From NCBI RefSeq assembly GCF_963675165.1, contig NC_087382.1, positions 4,255,963-4,319,962 of the forward strand: DNA of 64,000 nucleotides. The letters are read 5' to 3'. The translations under genes and the position numbers were made by a program. The notes beneath the pieces are model-generated. The model had not been told where the DNA came from, made no database searches, and saw nothing but the letters and a program-made list of their open reading frames with translations. Source of the DNA: Halichondria panicea (Eukaryota; Porifera; Demospongiae; Suberitida; Halichondriidae). Positions 35,717 to 48,459 of the stretch are shown here, one piece after another (within the stretch, counting starts at the first letter, position 1; each line of letters begins with the position of its first letter).

Positions 35717-36915
35717 ATTGCATGCTAAGGTTGTACAAGCACTCAGTTGAGGGGCTCAAAATCCTAATAGTACAGCACTATGCAGTACTGTGTGCATGTG
35801 TGTATGCATATGTGCATGCAGGCTACCGATGGCCCCAGAGATCGAAGACCTATAGAGGAACCGGGATATAGGGTCAGCTATGGAGGTCAGTGGCTGCATG
35901 TGCAAGTATGTGTGTGCATATGTATGTGTGTGTGCATAATGTCATAAACAGAAAACTATACATACTTGCAAAGTGCTGGCGCATGTACATAGCTATAATA
36001 TGACACAGCGAACGAAGCTATACGTTTTGCAACCACACAACGGTTATGGGGGACACAGTTAAAATTCTATATGCACCTCATGCTCATAATCATTATAGGC
36101 ACATGTCAGAGGTATTGCATGTGATCCCCGTTTCATGAGTATAATAATAATTATAGCATTCGTCATGCTTTCGTATACAAAATTAATATTCACTTTCATT
36201 GATATAAGATTGATACACCAAAACATTTAGGCAGAATTATAATCGGTATAAAGAGTCATCAAACTTCTCTCCAGGGAATTGCTTCTCCCAACGATAATGT
36301 ACGGGCATGTATGAATCAGATTTCCAGGTAAATAATAAACAATCAACAATGGTTTTCTTGCTTATCAGCAATATTCACCGTAAATATGTTCATATAATAT
36401 AATAAACAGTCAACAGTCAACAGTCAGTATTGTGCGCACAAACAGTTCTTATAGTAATTATGACATAACTAAGATTGATTGACTCACATCAGAGACCTGC
36501 AACATGAAATGCTGACAAATTCTTAATTAATTTCCAAAATGCCTTCTTTTCGGCAGTATAATAGTTAGCTTGATAGAAGTATATATACCAGGGCATCCTG
36601 TACAGGGATCACCCCTACACACATTCATGCACACCCTCACACCGTCACACCTCATCCCAATACCTTACACGGCTCGTCCCCCCTGATATACATGTGAGTA
36701 TATACGTCATTATATATGCATGATGGGAGGGTTAAGGGTTACAACCTAACTATAGATCTATCTAAAATAATAGTTCTATTGCATGCAGCAAATTATTATG
36801 AAAAGTGGAGGTATACACTGAAACAGATGTGCATGTGATTGATTTGTATTTAGCTAAGTACTGCATGAACAGTACTTCTTGGACTATAATTATGTATGAG
36901 CGTGCATGCTTCATT
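35717..36915. other. Spacer with relics of the last JAMM-gene exons
   Basis: About 36243-36300 resembles the last JAMM-gene exon (minus) and about 36530-36570 the ALVAYYKTK exon, both degraded. Otherwise AT-rich sequence with no gene. Confidence 0.5.
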
Positions 36916-39000
36916 CTATGCAGTTCCATGGGCTTCAAGTTCCACTCGACTTTCAAGTACAATTTCTTCATAGATGTGCTGTTCTTCATTGGAACTGCAG
37001 CCATATGCATTATTGATTCTCATTGATAAACGTATGCCACAGGCTTCATTTTCTTCCAGGTCTACATCAGGATCTTGATGAGGAGTTGACCTCCATTGTT
37101 GCTTCTTTATTATCAAGAGCACTATGATCAATGTAGCTGATGCACCTATATTGATTGAAAGAGATCTGTAACTATTAGCAGTTTTACAGTATAAATATAA
37201 GGCATCATAACTCGCTCGTACCCAATGTTAAAGCTATTACAGCAGGAGTTGTAGCAGCAGCAATCGTAATTATCACGTCTGAATCTGCATGAGTAAATCA
37301 GTGTTGCCATAATAATATACAATGCACTAGTGCAGGTGTATATATATATATATACCAGATTGTGTATGTCTAGTTGTCACAGATCCACTGGTACTCGGTG
37401 CCATGGATTCACTGTTGGTCAGGGTCACAGATCCACTGGTACTCAGTGCCACGGATTCACTGGTAGTCAGGGTCACAGATCCACTGGTACTCGATGCCAC
37501 GGATTCACTGGTAGTCAGGGTCACAGATCCACTGGTACTCGATGCCACGAATTCACTGGTAGTCCTGGTCACTGATCCACTGGTACTCGATGCCACGGAT
37601 TCACTGGTAGTCAGGGTCACAGATCCACTGGTACTCGATGCCACGGATTCACTGGTAGTCAAGGTCACTGATCCCGGTTCATTATTCCCTATAATTATAT
37701 ATACACATGCAGGTGACTATATACTGTAATATACATAGTACAACTACCTGTCACCAATAATCCGGGATAGAGCAGCTTATGTTTACTCACTATAAGTATA
37801 CTTCTGACTTGGGTCAACCCTATATACAGCTTCGGTTCCAGGCCAATTTTTCTTGAAAAATCGGGCCGGGGCTGAGGCTAGCTAGGTCAACCCAATCTCT
37901 ACTATAATTATATAAGCATGCAAGAATGCCTAGGATTCCAGCCTAGATTAAACGACTTGCGTAAGCATGGTATTGAATTAAGAGCAAAAGAAAATAATAG
38001 ATACATCACCCTCATTAATTTTTAGTCAGCAGCTGTAAATATAAGATAACCTATATATAGCCTAGACCCATGCATATATATAGCTGGTGGTTTGCACACT
38101 TAATTGTACAACTACGTGTAAATTTCATCATACATAACTATATGGAACTTACCGTATCTGACAATAAAATTAAAACGCTCTAGCTCTTCATCATTAAAAA
38201 TGTGGTCCCTGTGTACTATGCATTGAATCGAAATTTCACAACTACTTATCACATTGTAGTTCTCAATGTACACAGTTACATGTCGGTTAAAGTCTGTCGC
38301 AGGCCTTACATACACTATATTAATGCCTGGAATAGTAGTACTGCTCTGAAAACAATTTCTTGATCCTATGTTGTTAAATATAGCTCCTGGGCCACAACCA
38401 CAGCCACATTCAGCTGTTCTCACAAAAACTGCTGCTCTTTCCTCTGCTTGGCATGTTACAAACAGAACATTGCTATCGACGCCAATGGCTTGATTCACAA
38501 CTTCCATCGGAGGGCAAAGTTTCAAGTCTGTAATAAAGAGCCATGGCAAGTAAGCTAAGGAAGAATCAGATGCAATGGCAGTGTAGTAAATTATAAAATT
38601 ATGGTGAGAAATTTCAGTATATTGGCAGTGGAGAGGGAAGTACTTATAATTATATATGGCCCACTGTAAGCAATGATTGGCGCAAGAAGATGCATGGATC
38701 TCATAAAAATTTAGCCAACCCTCCTGTACTGATACATAAGATAAAACTCACTCTGCTGAGTCCCCTGCTGACACTGATTTGTAGACTTGTTTATCGCACC
38801 AGTAAGACCAATCAGTTCATTTCCATTGCACAACAGCTCCTGTCCATGAACGGTAGAAACGTAAGCTAGTAGATCTACCTGTAGCCAATAGAACGTATGG
38901 TATAAAATATATATAGATCTAGTCACATGATAATTATTATAGAAAACAAATATAAATTTACTGAAGCAAATAGTAGCAGCAGGTTTATTATTGTTGCCAT
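36916..39000 (-). CDS. Gene H: CP-module receptor with expanded Ser/Thr stalk and YEEI tail
   Basis: Six exons (38962-39000, 38752-38878, 38153-38527, 37356-37688, 37222-37284, 36916-37145), 1167 nt, 388 residues. Exon 1 (MATIINLLLLFAS) starts a signal peptide. Exon 2 (127 nt, same length as in C) has ELLCNGNE and NQCQQG. Exon 3 (375 nt) is the CP module (LKLCPPME, LFVTCQAE, RNCFQSST, INIVYVRP, VTVYIEN, SIQCIV). Exon 4 (333 nt) is a stalk of six 48-bp repeats (LTTSESVASSTSGSVT). Exons 5-6 give the membrane segment (VIITIAAATTPAVIALTLG, LIIVLLIIKK) and a tail with ACGIRLS, NNAYGCSS and HIYEEIV. The first conserved tail Tyr is Cys here. No FN3 or Ig domain. Confidence 0.87.
37821..37884. mobile_element. 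64-bp palindromic element with 9-bp target duplication
   Basis: Inverted halves AGCTTCGGTTCCAGGCC and GGCCGGGGCTGAGGCT around TTTTTCTTGAAAAA. Direct repeats GGTCAACCC at 37812-37820 and 37885-37893. It lies in the gene H intron before the stalk exon. Confidence 0.75.
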
Positions 39001-41141
39001 TAGCTAATGTAGCTGTATAGACTATGAGTTAACACTTATTGTAACTGAAGTAAGCGCAGCGACACCGTTGGCACGATATTTGCTTTTGAGACTTGTGATC
39101 TTTACCTACTCTACTTGAGGTTGCGCATGTGCAATAACGTACTCACCACTCAAGAAGCTCTGCTCGTGCATCTCATAATGGTGGTAAATCCATACATCTG
39201 CTTTTATGGCCATGCATGACTCTTTTGAGCTACATATCCTCTTCACCGGTTGTACGACTGCGGGGTGAATGGCAAACTGTGGTGCCTTAGTATTCAAACT
39301 CGATGAGATGGTATAGCCTCAATCTCAGGCCGCACTTCATCAGGGAAGTGGAAGGAGGCTACTAGCATGGTAGTGCAGCAGACTAGAGCCCAATAAAACT
39401 TTGAGCTTGATTTTTGGTCAGCAGCTAGAAAAGAGTTCCACTCTAGTCCTCGTGTTTGCAGGAGTACTGCATGGTCACGTTGTTTTTGTCCAACTCTAAG
39501 ACAGACCATTCTCAATGTATAGCTACGAATAGATAGGCTAACAAGCACCTATAAAATGGTCCTTGAATGGTGTCTGTATATCTGCTGAAGATATCAGTGC
39601 CCGACATAATTATAATTATTATGATGACGTCTGATGATTATACTTTACTCTACTACTGCACTACTAGCACCAGCGTTACCAATGCTACTGCTACTACGTA
39701 TACTACCAACCAACTTTTAGACAATTATTTGTTGCTAGATCTATATACAACCATTTTAGGTAATGATTTCCCGAAAATTGCCTGGTGGCTATAAGAAGAC
39801 ACATTACGTGCAACTAGATGGGTACTGTATATTAATTTCTAGGGTATAAAAATATTTGCGGTTTTCGCTGATTATATAAACATGTCACGAACATTTATAC
39901 CACGAATTTAATATCGCATGCATGCATGCTGCAGAAAGGCTGCTATTCCACGAAAATTAAATCTGCGAAAACATTTGTAATGGTCATTCTGCGAAAAATT
40001 ATACCCTCCCAATATAATAATTATAGGGGGAAAGTAGATGCATGAATTATTAATTTCTTTATGAAGAGTATCACTTAGATTGCCAGTAAAATCCCAGGAG
40101 AATTCCTTTTTAGTTACTTAATGTACAGAGTTTTACAAATTTGCCATTTACCTGGTAGTCCCAGCTATATAGTTAGTAAACTATCACTGCATGATGTGCA
40201 TATGCTTCGTATAGTTGTGTCCATGAAACTCATGGTGAAGTACATAATTCCCAGCTATATAATAGTTAGTAAACTATCACTGCATGATGTGCATACGCTT
40301 CGTATAGTTGTGTCCATGAAACTCATGGTGAAGTACATAATTCCCAGCTAGTATAATAGTTAGTAAACTATCACTGCATGATGTGCATACGCTTCGTACA
40401 GTTGTGTCCATGAAACTCATGGTGGAGTACATAATTACCAGCTAGTATAATATACGTTGGGAAAAACACTACAACGAGGCATGTTGCAATCGTTAGAGTG
40501 TTTAAATGCATGGAGGAGGTATAATAATTAATGAATGACGTTCAAGCCTATATAGTAAACCAACCAACTAACTCCTTAACCTTGCATCTGATTTTGGAAC
40601 TGGGAATGTGACACATTATAGCATAAGATCCTCAGAAGATATATGGTTAAAGACGTAGCTGAAATAGTGCAGTTTACCTGTTCCACCTGTTGATTAATAA
40701 TTATTATGATTAACGCTCGCTCATGCCATACCAGCAGTTGTGTGTAAAACAGTTAAGGTTTTTCATTTGTATATATAGTGGAACCTCTGTTAACAACCAC
40801 CTCCGAATAAAGGCCAGTTGCTATATAACGGCCAGGCACCCAGGTCCCAAATGAACAGTTTGTGTACAAAACAACTTCTCAACAAAGGCCACCTCTGTAT
40901 AAAGGCCAAAACATTGTAGGGGTTTCCACTGTAGCTATATGCATGAAATTGCAAAAACTAGCTTAAGCTTATTATAGCTAATAAACAACAGAAACAGAAC
41001 TTTGTTTCATAACACACAAGCTAGTAATTACATCACAGTGTTGAATGAAGGAGTTCATGATTCATATATAGTTATAGTTATGGTGGATGGTGGATGCATG
41101 CATGTGATCTATATACTTCGAGAGCTTCGTTCTATGCACTC
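39001..41141. other. Spacer between gene H and gene E2
   Basis: No gene seen. It contains a MITE relative at about 39841-40010, the tandem repeat at 40160-40440 and an inverted-end element at about 40780-40935 (GTGGAACC...GGTTTCCAC). The minus ORF at 39294-39548 has no recognised domain. Confidence 0.5.
40160..40440. repeat. Tandem repeat, three units of about 90 bp
   Basis: Each unit has CCAGCTA, TTAGTAAACTATCACTGC, GCTTCGTA and GAAACTCATGGTG. The units differ by few substitutions, so the expansion is recent. No coding meaning was found. Confidence 0.85.
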
Positions 41142-42985
41142 TTAAATTCCAGCTATTGTAACGATTTCCTTAGCAACAATCTCTTCGTAAATGTGCAAAT
41201 CTTCATCAGAATGACACCCATATGCTTCATTAGCTATCATTGAGCTGATTCCATAGGCTGCACTTTCTTTCAACTCCACGTCATGTTGAAAGGTTAATGT
41301 TTTTGACCTGTACTTCTTCATTTTCAGGAGTACTATGATCAGTGCAATTGACAATCCTGCATGCGTAATGTATACGAGAGTGTAGAAAAGTAGAAGTGTT
41401 TCTGGCATAACCATTATTATAATAAATACCTATTATTAGCGATGGACTTATTACAGCGGCAGCAATCGTAATCCATAAATCTGCATAATTATATAAACCA
41501 TCGCATTATATAATAGTCAGTCTATACAATAACATGCAGGTGTCATTGACGTTATATAGTTTCTACAATGCAAAGGTGTATACATAATTATATATAGATA
41601 TACTGGATGGTGCATCTGTATTTGTCTCAGACACGGTATTTGGCTCCTCACTTACTTCACATGCATGCATGGTTGAAGTTTATTACGAAACTGTATACTG
41701 TCAAATTTGGTATTAATAATTATACCTGTTGGCGAGCAACCTTCTATGGATGATATTACTTCCACTATCCTTGCAAATACACCTTCCACCTGTGCAGAAG
41801 TCACTCCAGCAACGTGTATTTCAATGAGGTAATCTCCATTACACCGATTGATGCCAATGGAAGATAAAGATAGTGCATAAGTTGTGTTGTAGGCACAATT
41901 GGACACAAACTGTGTGAGTATGTTTTGGGGATCCAAAGATTCAGTAACATTGACTGATATCTTGTAGCACAACATGACACCAGGAGCAAGCATTAGGAGA
42001 GGGGGTTGCCATGAGAGGGTTAGAGATTTCTCCTCAACAACAGTATTTATATCAATTGGAGGTCCAAGTCGATAAATAGCTGCATTAAAAACGTACACAA
42101 TTTTAAAAATGGCATAAGAAGGCATCTTATCTAATATAGTCACATGCATGCACACCTTGGCTGCAGTTCTCTGATTGAGACTGTGGAATCATGGCTTGTA
42201 CAAATGATGGTTCACCTTCACCTGCTCCATTCACGCCATAAACTGTTATATTGACAGTGTGGTCAGAAATGCAGTGATCAATATTTAGGAAAGAGTAAGA
42301 GAATGATATTCGAGTTTCAGCTGTTGTGAACAACCTGTAATTACTACCCATGGAAACATTGATAGCAAACTCTAATTCTGTCTCAGGCAGAGTGTAGGGT
42401 TGATTCCATGAAAGGTTGACATGATTATCATCGTAATTGACAAGTACACTAGTTGGTTCTGCAACTGTTCCTATATATTATTATTGGGAAATAATTATGA
42501 TGAAAGGTGCACAACTATTGTTACTGCAGTTTACCTTGCACAATAATTATGGCATTGCTTTCTTCGTTATTAGGAGGATTCAATAGCCAACAAGTTACAA
42601 CAGAGTTGTTTGTAGCAGCAGACGCCTCAACTGATAGTGTATATATCCAATCATTAACAATGACGGCTCGATATGGATATTCCGTTTCCCTTTGAGCAAA
42701 AGAACCATTTAGTCTCCAAAATTTTTCCCCGCAAGAAGCGACACAGCTGTACATTAATCTCTCCCCAGCATATCCAGTTACATTTTGCGGATGTGAAATG
42801 ATACCTGCACAGCAAAATAATAAAGGTATATTCATAGTCTTAACTACTCAATCGTGTTGTTCCTAAGGTATAAAAGTGTAGTCCATGCACAGCGTGAGTT
42901 ACATGTACTCACATGATCCAAAAGCAGCTCCAAACACAGTTGCTATCCAAAAAACCTGAGCTGCCAAATTTCTTACACAATTCAT
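41142..42985 (-). CDS. Gene E2: Ig-FN3-FN3 receptor with YEEI tail (duplicate of E)
   Basis: Seven exons (42913-42985, 42535-42804, 42156-42470, 41726-42079, 41604-41654, 41430-41480, 41142-41356), 1329 nt, 442 residues, all phase 1. Exons 1-3 (signal, Ig, first FN3) are almost identical to gene E; one Ig change is VGERLMFGC to AGERLMYSC. From exon 4 on (AIYRLGPPIDI, LTLSWQPP) the two genes are clearly diverged. The stalk is VSEEPNTVSET. The membrane segment uses exons 6-7 (ITIAAAVISPSLII, IALIIVLL). The tail has KKYRSK, SAAYGISS, NEAYGCHS, HIYEEIV and a longer end AKEIVTIAGI. Head-to-head with F2 (148 bp between start codons). The shared ectodomain suggests the same ligand with different membrane/tail parts. 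Confidence 0.88.
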
Positions 42986-45900
42986 TGTCAGGCTGCATGT
43001 AGATCTTACTAATATTCATCATAATGAATGAATGCATTTTATAGCATACAACTGCACATGCACAATAAGGGGTGGGTCAACACAACACTGCAAAGTTTGC
43101 ACAATTTAAAACTGTATAGCTGGTACTGTGTGAATGATGGCTGAGTATCTGTGGGTAGCACTCATTGTACTGGTAAGTCAATAATAATAACATAAGTTTA
43201 AATTAATTTGCGCCCGTTTTTAATACAGTTCCTCTTTTCGAATGTGGTAAACTCAGGCATTGACGAGCAGTGTATAGAAACAACACCGGCACCAGGTCGA
43301 GATAGTTCTGGATATCTACAGGCTGTAAATTTTACTAAAGCAAATTGTCCCGTGTCAAGTATTGACAATGAAACACTATGTAAGTCGCAGTGTAATTATT
43401 ACATCTATGATAATTATAATAGCATGCATGCATACACTTCAGAATCTACATGTATTGCAAGATTCCTGCCATCCATTGAACAAATGGTCAATAGGACCTT
43501 TGTAGATCACCTCCAGCCATGCATATAATTGTGTGACTGCATGCAGGTTATGAAAAATGCTTGATGCCAAGTATCACCCTTCAACCCGAAATGGATGCTT
43601 ATGCAGAGTGTGTTGCACCACCAGAAAGTGAAAACCAAACAGATTTTAACAGGGTAAAACTTTTTTACCACCCACCTAATGGCGGTCCGTGTTCCAAATT
43701 TCAATCAACAACCAACGACAGAAGTTGGCATCATCTTGATGAACATATTCACTTCCGTAGACAAGGTAGAGTAGTTGAAGTATTTATTGTGAATGTTGCG
43801 GCGGAACATCATGATCTGATAATTGTTTGCTTGCCAACGAATACGAATAGTAGTGTACTCGAAGGCTGTATGAATGGCTCCAGATCTACTTTATTTGTCG
43901 CTCCTGAACAAGATTCTGAAAGTGAGTGCCCCCAAATCAATATTAAGTGAGACTGCCTTGAAATGTATACCGGTACCTTCATTGCAGACACAGACTCCTC
44001 AAGCAACTCCGCAGATAATAGTAAGACAAGACAACATAATTATGCAATAAGTTGCGCACATACATGCATGCATTCATGTACCGTATTGCAGCTAAATTTT
44101 AATGTTCGCTATACAGTTTTCGAGAGTTAGTAGACTATAGCAATCCTCCTTGAAACTAACAGAAGACACAACGTCATTTGACCAAAGATCACGAAATTTA
44201 AAATTACGCGCTGTACGGTTTTGCACACTGCATGCAGCAACAACTTTTTTAATAATAATTATGCTTTTATAATAGTTTTGAATATACTTCTAATTATTGG
44301 CTATAGATCTACTACTAAATCAATAGTATAATTATGCGTGACTAATATTATATTCTAATACAGGTGTGACAGACACAGATTCCCCAAGTACCACCACAGA
44401 CAATAGTAAGTCATGCATGCATGCAGGAATTACCGTATAGCACGACATTTTCTGAGGGGCTTAATTTTCACTGATTTTGTGGGTTAGCGATCCTACACAA
44501 AAAGTAAGTCCACAAAAATTGTTCTTTAACTGCTATAACGTGCTAAGATTTAAGGCATGGCTTCCGGTAAGCAGTCATTCCACGAACATTGTGCAACGAA
44601 ATGCTTTTAGAGGCTATTCCACAAAATAATATAAGCCCCTAGAAAATTTTGCGCTATACGGTATACAATAAAGTGGACTCACCATGTGGTAGTTTGCGCA
44701 CCACACATGCATAATTATGCCTCGGTGCGCATGCGCAAGCGAGTATACGGTTATGGAAGGGTATTAGAGTCAAAATTCCCAGCTTTTGTCCCAGTATTTG
44801 TCCCGGTGTTTGTCCCGGTACACGTCCCGGTAATGCCTTTTTCCTGTGGGCGAGGTCGACCCGTCGCACAGCCGAGCAATTACTGCTGCATCCGCTCCAG
44901 TTCCTTGCCTCAGAAAGTGTCCCAGTATGTGCACCGACAAGTGTCCCAGTGAATAGAACACAAAACTTCACGCGGTATTTATTCGAGGCAATACATTATA
45001 GGTAGCCCAGTGTGCATTATATATAATAATTATTTTGATGTGTGTCTTGATGTATGTGAAAGTACAGAGTAGAAGCGTAGACACTGACAGTGTCACTGAC
45101 AGTGTCTACACATGGAGTTTTTTTTTTCACCCATTATTCAGGTAGACATAAACACAGCACACAACTGACACACGACATAATTATGAATCTCAGTTAGTTG
45201 GGTGTGGCCCCACCCTGGACGCTCACGTAGGAGTCCAGGGTGGGGCCACGCCCAACTAATTCTCTAATTTTAACTTTCTGCTAATCACCTTCAAGCATTT
45301 TTGCCATGAAAATATCGTCTTGCAAAACTTAATGTAATGATCTTTACCAAAAATACATGGATATTGATGCCTATTAATTCTTTAGACACCTATTACGCTA
45401 AATTATTCCAAGCATAATTTATCAGGGCCTAATCCTAGATTCGTTATAATACAGGTGTGACAAACACAGATTCCCCAAGCACCACCACAGATAATAGTAA
45501 GTCATGCATGCATGCATGCAGGAATTATATACAACATAATCATTATATTGATCATGACTCACAATGTGGTAGTTTGCGCACCACACATCCATAATTATGC
45601 CTTATACTTCAAATTATTGCTGCTATAATTATGCATAAAGTAGATTTTGTCCACTAAAATTCGATCTGTTTGATCCTTATTTATTGTTATATTGACTGAT
45701 TCGTTATAATACATGCAGGTGTGACGAATGCAGATTCCCCAAGCACCACAACAGATAATAGTAAGTCAGTATATAGACATACTACTACAGTCTACATACT
45801 TGCATGCATGCATCTATGATATACCAATCCTATATATATATATATATGCATGGTTTTACTAAAATAGTATTGTGAGCAGACAGTTATTTTGTGTGAGACT

Positions 45901-48459
45901 TCGTGAATTTTAACATAATTATACACGCATGCATGCAGATTCACCTGGAATTGCCACTGTTGGGCCAGTAGTCCTCTTGATAATTGGATTATTGAGTATT
46001 TTCTGCTATTAAGTCCACCTTAGAGCCAGGTATATATGACATCCTTCGTGCATATATGCATGCAGTATAAAAATTATATACACTGATTTAATATCAAAAT
46101 GCAATCTGGTTTATTGCAGCTTATAACTTAATGATTGAGCCACAAGAAACTAGATGATGTAGACTACGCTATAGCTATATGATTTGACATGTATAGAATC
46201 ATTACACTAAACTTGATTCAGTTAGAGTACGACATATGCCGTTTATAGTGAGGCCTATTGTATTTATGTAAGTGTTTCTGTTTCTGTGTGAGCTGTGTAT
46301 ATTCTATATTACTTGTTCATGTTCACTGAGTAATATTTAACAGTACATATACATAATTATATAGACTGTAAAGCAAAACATAATATTGGAAAGACTTAAC
46401 GCAATATGCCATGGTCATTAATTAAGCCATGCTGTTCATGGTAGATTGAGAGAGGGAATAATTAATTACACATAAAAGAGTCCCCAAGTTTTCTGTAGGG
46501 AATCTTAGCTTTATGTGTATACATGCATGTATATTCAATGAAAGTATAAGCTAATTGTATTGCAAAACAAGTTGGTTGGGTTGAATACAGTCAGGTCATA
46601 CAAGAATAACAGCTTTCTGCTTTCCAAGAATTTACAAAAATTCAAAAGCACAGCAAATTGCTATAAGATGCACCATACAATAAGTATTATAAGCTAATTA
46701 AGTCAAGGAGTGAATGTATTGCAAAACAAGTTGGTTGGATTGAATTAATACAGTCAGGTCATATCCTAGACCCTACGAAAATTTCGACCATACGAAAATA
46801 TCCCAGGCTGAGGGTGCTCTAACATAATATATACTTGAACTGACTAAAATCCCTTGATAACGCTAACACCCATCACAAAACAGTGTCATGCACATACACT
46901 GTTCAGTGTATTAATTTAAGTAAACAAAACCTGCATGGTCTCACTTTTCTATAGTTTCCACATTAGTTTGAGTGAAAGTGGGTCATATAATGTGTACTTA
47001 TAATATAGGAATTAGGATGCAAAATTGAATACTGTCAACACTATATAGATCAAAGATTTATACCAAAAGAATGGTGTCTCCCCATAAACGACATTGATAC
47101 CTATTATTATTCTAGCTATTATGCTAAAATCATTCCGAGCATATATAGCCTATAGCTATAATTATATTGACTGCATGTTCTGTACAAACAATATGCATGC
47201 AACTCCACAATTTCGTCCACTATAGTTCCTGAGTGAGGTATATATTGCTCCCATTGGGTGGAGTATTATAATATAGCTCAGTTTCATTGGACGCCTGCAG
47301 GCACACAGGTATACAGATACACATCAGGTCATAATAAAAGTGTGCAGGTGTTGTAATGAATACATTTTCTAGTTTCTGGGGAGACAACATTAACTTTGAC
47401 CTGTTGATCAGTACACATTTGAAAGTGTGCAGGTGCTGTGATGAATACACTTTGTTGTAACATTGAATTTGGCTTTCTGAGAAGATGGAATTCTTTACAT
47501 ACCTATGTTGATTCACATATAGTCATGCTTTGTGAATTGATATACCCTTTTAATTGTAAAAGTGGCCGGGGACAATATTTAGCTTTTGGTGCATTTGTAA
47601 GTAAGATTCCATCTCAATTATGGGAACACTCTACATAAGTATCAGTCTTAAGTAAAGACCTGGCTTTTAATCTAACATGTGGACACGCACGAGTTGCATT
47701 ACAGACATATTTATATGACTGCATGTGGTTAGTATAGTATAGGTCTATAGTCTGATTCAGAGAGCTGTACGTTGTGGAAGCAATCATATAATATTGCGTG
47801 GAACTACACTATAATCCACTGTTATGTATATGAGTTATAAAAACGATGGGATAATAATTATCATAATTATGAAAATGCGACATTCAATGAGACAGGTTCT
47901 GTTACTGATAAGATTCTGCTTCATCGGGATCAGACCCTAGTGAAAAAACCTGCTGTGACACAAACAATATGACTGAGACTTCAAGAGGATTAACTGAAAA
48001 GGACAAATTTGATTCGAATGAAAAGTTAAAAATTCATAGGCATCTTAAATTTTATGGCAATGGATGGAAGGTGAACAAAAACAGTGAAAATAAAAAGTAC
48101 ACTTTATGCTCATGAAAATGGCCGTGTCCCTTAAATGCTAATGCGCGTTGCAGCTGTTACTATGGAGACAGGCCATGCTTATCTTCTGCGCATGCACAGA
48201 CAACCCATGTGGCACTGCTGTTTATCAATAAAGTAGGTGGATCAAGGCGTGGTTTATCTATTTGATTATCCAGCCTGCCTCTGGAACCAAGGTGTCCAGA
48301 TAATCGAGGTTGTACTGTACATTGTAAAAATTACAGCTAGGACATGCATGAGACTATACATCTTACGTATATAATATGAATTTTGTCCAAGAAAACTAAA
48401 TCCAAAAGGCACAGCAAATGTAAAACCTGCATGATATCTTGTATACTTTAATCGACCAG
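42137..48459. repeat. Segmental duplication, copy 2
   Basis: Partner of 22690-30151. It contains exons 1-3 of E2, all of F2 and the 3' flank. It has one extra stalk-exon block (about 45497-45774) and lacks the 1.4-kb insertion. Identity ends abruptly at 48459, where the flank switches to TGCATTCTGAACAGG. Confidence 0.92.
43134..46012 (+). CDS. Gene F2: CP-module GPI-anchor-like protein with four stalk mini-exons
   Basis: Eight exons (43134-43172, 43229-43379, 43547-43921, 43988-44020, 44364-44405, 45455-45496, 45719-45760, 45939-46012), 798 nt, 265 residues. The same protein as F with few changes (AEAN to TKAN; VSLIVL to VALIVL) plus one extra 42-nt exon (VTNADSPSTTTD). The CP-module exon is 375 nt. 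It ends PVVLLIIGLLSIFCY without a tail. The open intron 2 (43380-43546) is preserved as in F, and the one base difference I saw inside it is synonymous. Partner of E2. Confidence 0.82.

Noticed and set aside
37330-37729. Repetitive plus-strand ORFs (GFTGSQGHRSTGT-like)
   Set aside because: Antisense shadows of the gene H stalk repeats. The minus-strand frame has matching splice sites and phase.
39294-39548. 84-residue minus-strand ORF upstream of gene H
   Set aside because: No recognisable domain or splice context. It may be transposon-derived but I cannot support that.
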